Shown in pieces: positions 1 through 7,730 of a DNA stretch of 64,000 nucleotides (position 1 is the first letter of the stretch; each line of letters opens with the position of its first letter). The position numbers and the translations under genes are program-made. The stretch comes from Paludibacteraceae bacterium (GTDB lineage: Bacteria; Bacteroidota; Bacteroidia; Bacteroidales; Paludibacteraceae). The stretch covers positions 57,794 to 121,793 of the forward strand of contig JAHDRA010000045.1 in the NCBI GenBank assembly GCA_018433525.1, given 5' to 3'. The notes beneath the pieces are model-generated. The model was not told the DNA's origin, did not search any database, and saw only the letters and a program-made list of their open reading frames with translations.

Positions 1-2
1 TG

Positions 3-506
3 GGGATGCAGTGTATGGTGATAGAATTTGCAAGAAATGTGCTGGGTTATGCAGATGCCAACAGCACCGAAATTGACCCGACTACCACTCATAATGTAGT
101 GGACATTATGGAAGAACAGAAAAATATTTTGAATTTGGGTGGCAGCATGCGATTGGGAGCATTTCCCTGCAAATTGAAAAAGGGGACAAAAGTTTTTAAG
201 ATTTACGGAAAAGAAAATATCAGCGAACGACATCGACACCGGTTTGAATTTAATAACTATTATAAAGAAGAGTTTGATAAAGCCGGCATGATTTGCAGTG
301 GAATAAATGCTTCTTCAAATTTGGTAGAAATTGTTGAAGTTCCTTCTCATAGATGGTTTATCGGCGTTCAGTTTCATCCCGAATACAGCAGTACGGTTAT
401 TAATCCTCATCCTCTTTTTATCAGTTTTATAAAAGCTGCCATCGAATATAGAAACGAATCGAAGGAAAAAACTCAAAACTCAAAATTTAAAACAGCTATT
501 AAATAA
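3..506 (+). CDS. pyrG: CTP synthase, C-terminal part (cut by window edge)
   Basis: This is the C-terminal 168 codons of CTP synthase, which makes CTP from UTP, ATP and glutamine in the cytoplasm. The visible part is the end of the class I glutamine amidotransferase domain. It starts in the GMQ stretch that directly follows the nucleophile cysteine in the family (GxCLGMQ), so that cysteine lies just outside the window. The His-Glu pair that completes the amidotransferase triad is visible in the motif FHPEYSS near residue 125 of the fragment. The ATG at position 6 is an internal methionine, not the start: the frame stays open to the window edge. yidC follows 56 bases later on the same strand and may be cotranscribed. 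Confidence 0.95.
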   Translation, partial: GMQCMVIEFARNVLGYADANSTEIDPTTTHNVVDIMEEQKNILNLGGSMRLGAFPCKLKKGTKVFKIYGKENISERHRHRFEFNNYYKEEFDKAGMICSGINASSNLVEIVEVPSHRWFIGVQFHPEYSSTVINPHPLFISFIKAAIEYRNESKEKTQNSKFKTAIK

Positions 507-562
507 TTAATGATTGAAAATTTAATTCTCATTTCTCACTTGTTGAATTTCAAAAATATATC

Positions 563-2467
563 ATGGATAAAAATACAATTACAGGTTTTCTATTAATAAC
601 GGTTATTATTGTTGTCTTTGCCTTATTGAATCGCCCCAATCAGGAAATGATCGAAAAACAAAGGCGCTACAACGATTCGATAGCACAAATTGAAAAAGCC
701 AAAGCTGAATCGGAAACTGCTATTCAAGAAGTCAATTCTTTACTTTCTGATTCTATTAAAACCACACTGGATTCTTCGGCTGTTATCAGAGATGCTTATG
801 GCGATTTCAGTGTTGCCGCTTTAGGGAAAGAAGAATTTATAACATTGGAAAACAGCGTTTTAAAACTTACCTTTACGAACAAGGGGGCTCGTATTTATGC
901 AGCCGAACTAAAAGATTATCGTCGACATGATTCCCTTCCTCTGATTCTTTTTCAGGGGAGTGAGGCCAATATGGGATTTACTCTGATAACCAACAATAAC
1001 AGAATTCTGAACACAGCCAACTTATTTTTTGAAGTTTTACTTCCCATAGAAAAAGATACATTGGGAAATCAAATACTTGTTTTCAGACTAAAAACTACCG
1101 GCGAAGGATACATGGATGTGGTCTACACTCTTCCTCCCGACAATTATATGTTTAGTTTCAGCATTAAAGCCAACAAAATGAGCAATGTTATGCCGGCGGG
1201 AACTAATTTTTTGGAAATGCAGTGGACTACCCGATTGCGTCAGCAGGAAAAAGGTCGGCAATTTGAGAGTCGTTACTCAAATATTCAGTATAAATATCTT
1301 TCGGATGATGTAGAAAAATTAAGTGAAAGTAAAAATGACAGCAAGCAAATTACCAACAAACTGAAATGGATTGCTTTCAAGGACCAGTTTTTCAGTAATG
1401 TGCTTATAGCCGAAGATGCATTTACTTCGTCTTTTCTGGAAAGCAAGGTTGAACCTGAGGATTCTCCCTATCTGAAGTCGTACAGGGCCGATATGACCAT
1501 TCCATTTGATCCTACCGGAAAAACTTCGACCAACTTTAGAATGTATTTGGGTCCTAATAAATTCAATATCCTTGCATCTTATGACAAAGGAGTAGCCAAA
1601 GAAGAAAAGCTTCAACTTCATAAACTGATACCACTTGGATGGGGAATTTTTGGATGGATTAACCGTTACATGATTATTCCCATGTTTAATTTCTTCAGTA
1701 AATACATCGGGAATTATGGCATCATCATCTTATTGATGACAATTATCATTAAAATCATAATTTTTCCCATGACGTATAAATCATATACATCCAGCGCCAA
1801 AATGCGAGTCCTTAAACCAGAAATTGATGAAATTTACAACAAAATACCTCCTGAAAAAGCTATGGAAAGGCAAAAAGCAGTCATGGATCTTTATTCCAAA
1901 GTTGGTGTAAGTCCCATGAGTGGATGTCTTCCGGCTTTGTTGCAAATACCTATCCTTTTTGCCATGTTTAGCTTCTTCCCTGCTTCGATCGAACTCCGTC
2001 AGGAAAGTTTTCTTTGGGCAAAAGATCTTTCAACTTACGATTCTATAATTAGCTGGAATGCTTATATCCCAATTATTTCGAAGTATTTTGGCAATCATTT
2101 AAGCCTTTTCTGCCTTTTGATGACCATTTCAAGCATTATTTCCACCAAGTTGACAATGACAACTACTCCAACTACCAACCAACCGGGCGGAAATTTAATG
2201 AAGTGGATGATGTACTTGATGCCTGTCATGTTTATGTTTATTTTTAACAATTACTCGGCAGCATTAAGTTACTATTACTTGCTTTCTACTCTGATTACCA
2301 TTATTCAAACTTTTATCATTCGCTCAATGGTTGACGAAAAGAAACTTTTAGCCCAACTACATGCTAAACGCAATCAGAAGCAACCTGCGAAGAAAAAAAG
2401 CAGTTGGATTGAACGAATGGAAAAAATGCAACGCGAACAACAAAAAGCATTGAAAAACAAAAGATAA
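563..2467 (+). CDS. yidC: Membrane protein insertase YidC
   Basis: YidC inserts and folds inner-membrane proteins, alone or with SecYEG. The 634-residue product has the Gram-negative layout: a first membrane segment at about residues 6-22, a long periplasmic P1 domain (about 80-340), then the conserved insertase core from about residue 365. The core has GIFGWINRYMIIPMF, a first core helix near 385-400, the cytoplasmic coiled hairpin with KPEIDEI, and the signature MSGCLPALLQIPILFAMF. A strongly basic tail of about 45 residues (KRNQKQPAKKKSS) fits ribosome contact. The length is normal for Bacteroidota. It follows pyrG by 56 bases and is closed by a hairpin at 2491-2531. Confidence 0.97.
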   Translation: MDKNTITGFLLITVIIVVFALLNRPNQEMIEKQRRYNDSIAQIEKAKAESETAIQEVNSLLSDSIKTTLDSSAVIRDAYGDFSVAALGKEEFITLENSVLKLTFTNKGARIYAAELKDYRRHDSLPLILFQGSEANMGFTLITNNNRILNTANLFFEVLLPIEKDTLGNQILVFRLKTTGEGYMDVVYTLPPDNYMFSFSIKANKMSNVMPAGTNFLEMQWTTRLRQQEKGRQFESRYSNIQYKYLSDDVEKLSESKNDSKQITNKLKWIAFKDQFFSNVLIAEDAFTSSFLESKVEPEDSPYLKSYRADMTIPFDPTGKTSTNFRMYLGPNKFNILASYDKGVAKEEKLQLHKLIPLGWGIFGWINRYMIIPMFNFFSKYIGNYGIIILLMTIIIKIIIFPMTYKSYTSSAKMRVLKPEIDEIYNKIPPEKAMERQKAVMDLYSKVGVSPMSGCLPALLQIPILFAMFSFFPASIELRQESFLWAKDLSTYDSIISWNAYIPIISKYFGNHLSLFCLLMTISSIISTKLTMTTTPTTNQPGGNLMKWMMYLMPVMFMFIFNNYSAALSYYYLLSTLITIIQTFIIRSMVDEKKLLAQLHAKRNQKQPAKKKSSWIERMEKMQREQQKALKNKR

Positions 2468-2490
2468 GAGTTTTAGAAAATAATATGTTT

Positions 2491-2531
2491 AAGCGTAAAA
2501 TTGCATAAAAAATTTTTGTGGTTTTACGCTT
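2491..2531 (+). terminator. Rho-independent terminator after yidC
   Basis: A perfect 10-bp inverted repeat (AAGCGTAAAA / TTTTACGCTT) lies 24 bases after the yidC stop and is followed by TCTTTTAAAA. The loop is about 21 bases and AU-rich. It sits between yidC and the gldB-like gene, so it probably ends or attenuates the pyrG-yidC transcript. Confidence 0.6.
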
Positions 2532-2548
2532 TCTTTTAAAATTCAATC

Positions 2549-3559
2549 ATGACAAAAAAAATCAAGTTTTTTATTCTGTTTTTTCTGATTATATTTCTTT
2601 TCTCGTGTCAAAATCATAACCGTTTTCGCATTAACACAAAAAAGAATGAAGTTGAAGTTCGGATACGGCGTTTTGATAAGGATTTGATCAACGTTGACAC
2701 TACAAATCTCAAAGCAGAAATTAGGAAAATTTACAAAGATTATCCCGTTTTTTTCCCGGTATTTATTAACGAAATACTTAACGTTGCACCTTCCGACACC
2801 GATTCAGTTGCTAAATTAATAGGAGATTTTCTTTGTGATGCCGCTTTTCAAAAAGTCAACAAAGAAGTTCTGAAAACTTTTGCTGATGTGCATGATATAG
2901 AGAAACAACTTTCGATAGCTTTTACTTATATGCATCATTATTTTCCCGAGATCAGGCTACCCGAAATTTATTTTTTCGTATCCGGCTTCAATCGTTCTAT
3001 CATTATTTACCCTTCTTTAATTGCTGTAGGGGCCGATTTATACTTAGGAGCCGATTACCCTCTTTATAAGTCGTTTACTTATGAATACCTGACTTTCAAT
3101 ATGCGACCTGAAAGTATAGCCCCTGATGTTGTTTCTACGCTTCTTTTTAGTTATTTCCCAATGGAATCGGAAAATAATCGCTTGTTGGACAATATGCTGT
3201 ATAATGGGAAAATTTTATTTTTGTTGTCGGTCTTTATGCCTGATGTAGAACCTTCAGTATTGATGGGGTATACTCGCGAACAATGGCAATGGTGTAAACG
3301 ATTTGAAAAGGAAATATGGGCAAAAATTATTGAAGACAAAGCATTGTTTTCTTCCGATATGAGGCTTATAAATTCCTATTTGGATGAAGCTCCTTTTACT
3401 GCTCCTGTATCACAAGATTCTCCAGGTAGAGTGGGCACATGGATAGGTTGGCAAATTGTGAATAGTTATATGAAAAAAAACAATAACGTCAGTCTACGTC
3501 AGTTAGCTAATGAAAATAATTATCAGCTACTGCTCCAGAAATCGGACTACCGTCCATAA
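2549..3559 (+). CDS. gldB: GldB-like lipoprotein
   Basis: This 336-residue protein begins with a lipoprotein signal peptide (hydrophobic run, lipobox LFSC with the cysteine near residue 20), so it should be anchored to a membrane outside the cytoplasm. The body resembles the gliding-motility lipoprotein GldB family: an early RRFDKDL motif, KIYKDYPVFFPVFINEIL, a central YPSLIAVGADLYLG stretch and a C-terminal GRVGTWIGWQIV motif. GldB is needed for gliding in Flavobacterium, but homologues are common in non-gliding Bacteroidales where their role is not established. No other gld genes are in the window. The ATG at 2549 is the only start compatible with the signal peptide. Confidence 0.8.
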   Translation: MTKKIKFFILFFLIIFLFSCQNHNRFRINTKKNEVEVRIRRFDKDLINVDTTNLKAEIRKIYKDYPVFFPVFINEILNVAPSDTDSVAKLIGDFLCDAAFQKVNKEVLKTFADVHDIEKQLSIAFTYMHHYFPEIRLPEIYFFVSGFNRSIIIYPSLIAVGADLYLGADYPLYKSFTYEYLTFNMRPESIAPDVVSTLLFSYFPMESENNRLLDNMLYNGKILFLLSVFMPDVEPSVLMGYTREQWQWCKRFEKEIWAKIIEDKALFSSDMRLINSYLDEAPFTAPVSQDSPGRVGTWIGWQIVNSYMKKNNNVSLRQLANENNYQLLLQKSDYRP

Positions 3560-3564
3560 AAAAA

Positions 3565-3596
3565 GCGGTTCCGTCATGCTTTAATGACAGAACCGC
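3565..3596 (-). terminator. Terminator of the ferredoxin gene
   Basis: A 13-bp stem (GCGGTTCCGTCAT / ATGACAGAACCGC, one G-U pair, loop of six) is followed on the minus strand by seven T's formed by the A-run 3558-3564. The T-run orientation shows it ends the minus-strand ferredoxin transcript; it may also stop the convergent gldB transcript, whose stop codon lies in the A-run. Confidence 0.8.
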
Positions 3597-3625
3597 AAAC
3601 AAAATAAATTAAATCGAAAATTTAA

Positions 3626-3793
3626 TTATGCAGGTATGATTGCTTCTGATGGACAAACATCAGCGCATACACCGCAATCTGTACACACATCCGGATCAAT
3701 AACATAGATATCGCCTTCTGAGATTGCTTCTACCGGACATTCAGTTATGCACGATCCACATGCAATGCAATCTTCTGTAATTACGTAAGCCAT
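3626..3793 (-). CDS. Small 2[4Fe-4S] ferredoxin
   Basis: This is a 55-codon clostridial-type ferredoxin, read as MAYVITEDCIACGSC and onward. Two CxxCxxCxxxCP motifs are complete: cysteines 9, 12, 15, 19 and 37, 40, 43, 47, each set followed by proline. Each half should bind one [4Fe-4S] cluster, making it a low-potential electron carrier. A natural partner in this window is the 2-oxoacid:ferredoxin oxidoreductase at 38.8-41.7 kb, though that link is inferred from function, not position. It is a single-gene unit with its own promoter-like box upstream and a strong terminator downstream. Confidence 0.95.
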   Translation of the reverse strand: MAYVITEDCIACGSCITECPVEAISEGDIYVIDPDVCTDCGVCADVCPSEAIIPA

Positions 3794-3819
3794 TTTTATA
3801 TAGATTTAGTTTAATGCTG

Positions 3820-3846
3820 CAAAGTTACTTTTTTTTCTCAAACCAA
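3820..3846 (-). promoter_or_regulatory. Promoter of the ferredoxin gene
   Basis: On the minus strand TAACTTTG (3820-3827) matches the Bacteroidota -7 consensus TAnnTTTG, with a TTG (3844-3846) 16 bases upstream, shorter than the usual 19. The ferredoxin ATG is 26 bases downstream of the -7 box. Confidence 0.5.
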
Positions 3847-3950
3847 AAAAATTTCACAACACTTATTCACTTTTGAAATTTCTAAAGTCGTAATTTTTTT
3901 ATCAGTTGAGAGACAGATTATTTTGTTATGCTCACAAACAAATTTTTCCT

Positions 3951-4050
3951 TTCATCAGAATATAATTTATTTATTTAGAGTCTGATGGAACCCACATGTC
4001 TGAATTATTATATTCATTCGTGTTTGTGTATGCAATACATGTGGGTTTCA
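3951..4050. repeat. Dispersed ~100 nt double-hairpin element, copy A
   Basis: This stretch is almost identical to 16549-16647 (about four differences in 100 bases). It contains two nested-looking inverted repeats: CATCAGA (3953-3959) with TCTGATG (3981-3987), and AACCCACATGT (3989-3999) with ACATGTGGGTT (4037-4047). In addition GAATATAAT (3958-3966), in the loop of the first stem, is complementary to ATTATATTC (4007-4015), in the loop of the second, so a kissing or pseudoknot contact is possible. No open reading frame is present. It lies between the end of the ctpA gene and the ferredoxin promoter. It could be a structured RNA or a REP/MITE-like element; function unknown. Confidence 0.8.
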
Positions 4051-4170
4051 TGATGAATTTTAAAATCTCATTAAGCCTTTAATTCTGAGATGGGATATTT
4101 TATCTTACCTTTCTAAAGTAAATTGTTCAAACATATCTTAAACATTGGTATTACATACCAAAGTCAATTA

Positions 4171-5778
4171 TCATTGTTTGGAATTTATCACATCAAGCGC
4201 TTTCAATACAGTTTTGTCGCTTCGATAAAGTAATGGATAAAATCCTTCATCGCCCAGAATATTTCGTGTAATATACCCTTTAAGTTGTGTCAAAAGCAAA
4301 TTTTTTGAGATGTTTATTTCTTTTTTATTGGCTTGAATTCCTTTTTCGGAAACAAATTTTACAAATTGATCCAATAAGGATTGACTATTTAAGTAAGTGT
4401 CCATTTCCTGCCAATTCTTTATTTTTTTCAGTTTCTCTCTGTTTTTGTCAGAATATTGAAAGGCAAACTGATAAACATATCCGTAATTGACCACGTTATT
4501 AAAATATGGTGTAAATTCTGATGTATCCAAAGGAACATATACATCGGGCATAATGCCGCCTCCGCCATATACAATTCTTCCTCCAACCGTTTTGTATCGC
4601 AAAGAATCCGGGTGGAAAATACTGTCGTTAATTTCATGCAACAGACGGTTGATAAATTCTTTTTCGTATTCTTCCGTATTACCAAGTTTATAAGGCTTTT
4701 GAATACTTCGACCGGAAGGGGTATAATAGCGTGCCACCGTTAGGCGAACAGCCGAACCATCAGACAAATTAAACTGCTGTTGCACCAATCCCTTACCAAA
4801 AGTACGTCTGCCTACTAACGTTCCCCGATCGTTGTCTTGAATGGCCCCTGCAAAAATTTCACTTGCCGATGCAGAAAATTCATCAACGAGTACTACCAGC
4901 GGCTCCCTTGTACAGCTACCCTTTCCATCTGATTTGGCTTCAAAGCGCTTATAGGCTTTCCCTTGTGCATAAACGATAAGTCGGTTAGCCGGCAGAAATT
5001 CGTTAATCATATTAATGGACTGATCCATAAATCCGCCACTATTGCCTCGCAAGTCAATTATGAATTTATCAGCACCCTCGTTTTTTAATTTGGCTATGGC
5101 ATTCAGAAATTCTCCATAAGTTGTTTCGGCAAATTTGCTGACTTTAATAAAACCCACACTTGGCTGAACAATATAAGCAATATCTACGGAATTTACAGGA
5201 ATTTTTCCTCTGGTTATTTCATAATACAACACTTCCTTTGTTTGGTTTCGTTTAATGCCCAACTTAACTTTCGTACCTTCCGGTCCGCGAAGTTTTTTCA
5301 TTACTTTTTCATTGTTAATACTTTTTCCCACAAAGGTGGTGTCATTTACTTCTACAATGCGATCTCCGGGCATTAAGCCAGCTGCTTCCGAAGGACCTCC
5401 GCTGATCACGGATATAATCATGACTGTATCGTTCTGAATGTTGAATTGTACGCCAATACCACTAAAACTACCTTCCAATTCGCTATTTGCCAAAGAAATA
5501 TCTTCTGCCGGTATGTATACCGAATGGGGATCAAGTTTTGCGATTATATCTTGCATGACGTTTTCAGTCATTTCATCTAAGTTGAGTGTATCGACATAAT
5601 TAGTGTTAATAATCTGAAGCAATTCATCTACTTTGGAAGCATTACCAAAACCGAAAAAAATGTTTGGTGAAGACGAGAAAAAAGCCCTCTGAGCCAGTAA
5701 GTTACCCAGAATAAGTCCAAAAATTACGGCTAAGAATACGATGAGGGGTGCAAGATAATTTTTTTTGTTGCGATCCAT
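4171..5778 (-). CDS. ctpA: Carboxy-terminal processing protease (S41 family)
   Basis: This 535-residue protein is a C-terminal processing peptidase of family S41, a serine protease of the cell envelope that trims or degrades exported proteins. Residues about 11-30 form an uncleaved membrane anchor or signal sequence. A PDZ domain spans about 100-178 (GIGVQF, GLMPGDRIVEVND). The protease domain follows, with the substrate-strand motif FIIDLRGNSGG (239-249), the catalytic serine S304 in SASASEIFA and the general base K329 in TFGKG, spaced 25 residues apart as in this family. A Bacteroidota-type C-terminal extension covers about 390-535. It stands alone, with long non-coding flanks on both sides. 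The exact substrate cannot be predicted. Confidence 0.93.
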   Translation of the reverse strand: MDRNKKNYLAPLIVFLAVIFGLILGNLLAQRAFFSSSPNIFFGFGNASKVDELLQIINTNYVDTLNLDEMTENVMQDIIAKLDPHSVYIPAEDISLANSELEGSFSGIGVQFNIQNDTVMIISVISGGPSEAAGLMPGDRIVEVNDTTFVGKSINNEKVMKKLRGPEGTKVKLGIKRNQTKEVLYYEITRGKIPVNSVDIAYIVQPSVGFIKVSKFAETTYGEFLNAIAKLKNEGADKFIIDLRGNSGGFMDQSINMINEFLPANRLIVYAQGKAYKRFEAKSDGKGSCTREPLVVLVDEFSASASEIFAGAIQDNDRGTLVGRRTFGKGLVQQQFNLSDGSAVRLTVARYYTPSGRSIQKPYKLGNTEEYEKEFINRLLHEINDSIFHPDSLRYKTVGGRIVYGGGGIMPDVYVPLDTSEFTPYFNNVVNYGYVYQFAFQYSDKNREKLKKIKNWQEMDTYLNSQSLLDQFVKFVSEKGIQANKKEINISKNLLLTQLKGYITRNILGDEGFYPLLYRSDKTVLKALDVINSKQ

Positions 5779-6236
5779 AAATAAAAATTATTTTTTTATG
5801 TTTTCCAAAATATTTATTTAAATGACATTGAAATGATGGTAAATTTCATCTCTTATTTATGAAGGTTTTTGTTCTCGCCGGTAATTTTCATTTTTATCAA
5901 ACGAACTAATTCTGCTTGAAAAAAATGATTATCTCATAAATAAGTGGATAAAATGATGGAAAAATGACCGAAAAAATTTACTTAAAAGATGAATACAAAA
6001 TTAGAGAATTAACTTTGTTTTTCTGTAAACATTTTATTAAAAATAACGATTTTGACCGACTTTTGTTCTTTGAACTGTTTTTCTTTGATTTTATACAATG
6101 GTTTCCTATATCCGTTGGTCTACTTTCTCTGTAAAAAAAATTATTGGCAAAAACATTTTCATTATTTTAAATAAAAACACCTTATATTTCCACGTTAATT
6201 ATTAAATTTGCGAACTTAATTATAAAACCAGAAAAA
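5779..6236. other. Divergent intergenic region ctpA / gcvH, no gene seen
   Basis: These 458 AT-rich bases separate the divergent ctpA and gcvH genes and hold no credible reading frame. Two boxes match TAnnTTTG on the plus strand: TAACTTTG at 6010-6017 and TAAATTTG at 6203-6210. The second is 26 bases from the gcvH ATG and is the likelier gcvH promoter, although no good TTG sits 19 bases upstream. No repeat shared with other parts of the window was found here. Confidence 0.5.
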
Positions 6237-6614
6237 ATGAAAGTACCTGAAAATTTGAAATACACCACCGAACACGAATGGATCAGGGTGCAAGGTAATA
6301 CTGCATGGGTGGGAATTACCGATTTTGCTCAGCATGAATTGGGCGAAATAGTATTTGTTGAGGTAGAAACCTTGGGAGAAAACATTCATGCCGGCGAAGT
6401 TTTTGGAACAGTAGAAGCTGTCAAAACAGTTTCGGAACTTTTTTTGCCAATAAGTGGTGAAATTCTTGAATTTAATAAAGAACTCGAAAACAAGCCGGAA
6501 CTGCTCAACGATGATCCGTATGGCGAAGGCTGGATTGTTAAAATAAGGGTCGCCGATCCTTCTGAACTGGAAAAATTACTTTCGGCAGAACAATATGTCA
6601 AGTTGATTGCTTGA
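6237..6614 (+). CDS. gcvH: Glycine cleavage system H protein
   Basis: GcvH is the small lipoyl carrier of the glycine cleavage system; it shuttles the aminomethyl group between the P, T and L proteins. The 125-residue product has the family features: EHEWIR at 13-18, GITDFAQ, and the lipoylation site lysine K63 in VEAVKTVSE. The conserved NDDPYGEGWIVKI segment lies near residues 86-98. The length is normal. The genes for the P, T and L proteins are not nearby, as is common in Bacteroidota. purE follows after 31 bases on the same strand, so the two are probably cotranscribed. Confidence 0.96.
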   Translation: MKVPENLKYTTEHEWIRVQGNTAWVGITDFAQHELGEIVFVEVETLGENIHAGEVFGTVEAVKTVSELFLPISGEILEFNKELENKPELLNDDPYGEGWIVKIRVADPSELEKLLSAEQYVKLIA

Positions 6615-6645
6615 ACAAGAAGTTTTATAAATCAATTTTTTAAAA

Positions 6646-7152
6646 ATGAAAGCAAGAGCAAGTATTATCATGGGTAGCACCTCCGATCTGAAAATAATGG
6701 AAAAGGCTGCCAAACTTTTGGATGAATTTGAAATTCCTTTTGAAATACATGCGTTATCGGCTCATCGTACTCCAAAGGAGGTAGAAGATTTTGCTCTTCA
6801 TGCTGAAAAAAGGGGTATTGAAATAATTATTGCCGGGGCCGGTATGGCAGCACATTTACCGGGCGTTATAGCTTCGATGACTACTTTGCCTGTGATTGGT
6901 GTTCCAATTGAAGCTTCTTTAAACGGTATGGATGCCTTGTTTTCCATCGTTCAAATGCCTCCGGGTATACCTGTTGCTACTGTAGGGATCAATGCTGCAC
7001 AAAATGCTGCAATTTTAGCTGTTCAAATATTGGCTTTAAAAGACGAAAAAATCAATTCCAAATTAAAGCTGTACAAAGAAAATATGAAACAAAAAATTGT
7101 TGAAGCAAACAATCAACTCAAAGAAATAAAATATACTTATAAAACAAATTAA
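6646..7152 (+). CDS. purE: N5-carboxyaminoimidazole ribonucleotide mutase
   Basis: PurE converts N5-CAIR to 4-carboxy-AIR in de novo purine synthesis. The 168-residue protein shows the class I signature from the N terminus: IIMGSTSDL at 8-16, then SAHRTP (residues 39-44) with the catalytic histidine, AGAGMAAHLPGVIA at 63-76, and SIVQMPPGIPVATVGI further on. The C-terminal helix extends slightly beyond the usual end. It sits 31 bases after gcvH; the pairing with a one-carbon gene is sensible because glycine cleavage feeds formyl groups to purine synthesis, but this is an inference. A dispersed repeat begins about 90 bases after the stop. Confidence 0.96.
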   Translation: MKARASIIMGSTSDLKIMEKAAKLLDEFEIPFEIHALSAHRTPKEVEDFALHAEKRGIEIIIAGAGMAAHLPGVIASMTTLPVIGVPIEASLNGMDALFSIVQMPPGIPVATVGINAAQNAAILAVQILALKDEKINSKLKLYKENMKQKIVEANNQLKEIKYTYKTN

Positions 7153-7240
7153 TTAGCTCCGTAAACTATCACTGAGAAAGCTGAAATTATCATTAAAGTT
7201 TTTATTCCTTTTTGTTTCATTTTCTGCGAAGTATTATCAC

Positions 7241-7331
7241 TATTTCACGAAGTGTGATGTAAATTAAAAAGTTGTATAAAAAATTAAAATCTTATTCTTT
7301 CGACAAGGATAAGAAAATTGATTAAGAATAA
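7241..7331. repeat. Dispersed ~90 nt hairpin element, copy 1
   Basis: This region aligns with 57985-58072 at roughly 80% identity by eye; the shared blocks are TAAATTAAAAAGTTG, AAATTAAAATCTTATT and AAATTGATTAAGAA. Both copies can form a hairpin in the same place. Here CTTATTCTT (7291-7299) pairs with AAGGATAAG (7304-7312) with one G-U pair. Both copies lie 90-130 bases downstream of a plus-strand gene's stop (purE here, ilvC there). Nature unknown: it may be a REP-like element or a conserved 3' region structure. Confidence 0.65.
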
Positions 7332-7677
7332 TTTTCCACTTTTGAATAGGTTTTGTTCATTTTTTAGCATCTACCCTGAGGGTAAAGAAAACCATTTTAT
7401 AACCCCGTCGCCCGAAGAAAACGACATTTTATTTTTGGTTTTTTCCCCTATTTCCCCTTTTTCAAGATAACCAACACTGTATCTTTTTGTTTCCAGCTTT
7501 GTTGTAATATTGCCCAAATTTCGTACCTTTGTTCTATGGCTAAATGCCTTCATCATGGCAATTTTTTAAGAGGAAGAGACCAAAGTAATCTATTTGTTCG
7601 ATAACCAATGAGAAAAATTCTTCTATCAACTTTAACTTGAAAATAATTCTCTTTTGCTTTTATTTCCCACGAAAAAA

Positions 7678-7705
7678 TTGCATGAATTACTTGAATTTAC
7701 GTTTG
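7678..7705 (+). promoter_or_regulatory. Promoter of the RSH operon
   Basis: TACGTTTG (7698-7705) matches the -7 consensus TAnnTTTG and TTG (7678-7680) lies 17 bases upstream. The ATG of the RSH gene is 26 bases after the -7 box. The spacing is two bases short of the typical 19. Confidence 0.5.
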
Positions 7706-7730
7706 TTTTATAAAGAGTGTTTTTTAAAAT

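Larger units (their letters stand above)
7153..7730. other. Intergenic region purE / RSH gene with repeat and promoter
   Basis: These 578 bases hold no convincing gene. The content is a copy of a dispersed element (7241-7331), a small palindrome TACCCTGAGGGTA near 7371, an AT-rich stretch with T and C runs, and a promoter-like pair of boxes just before the RSH gene. A 61-codon minus-strand frame at 7371-7556 is low-complexity and was not accepted. Confidence 0.5.

Noticed and set aside
7371..7556. 61-codon minus-strand frame between purE and the RSH gene
   Set aside because: No homology hint and biased composition; no promoter or ribosome site.
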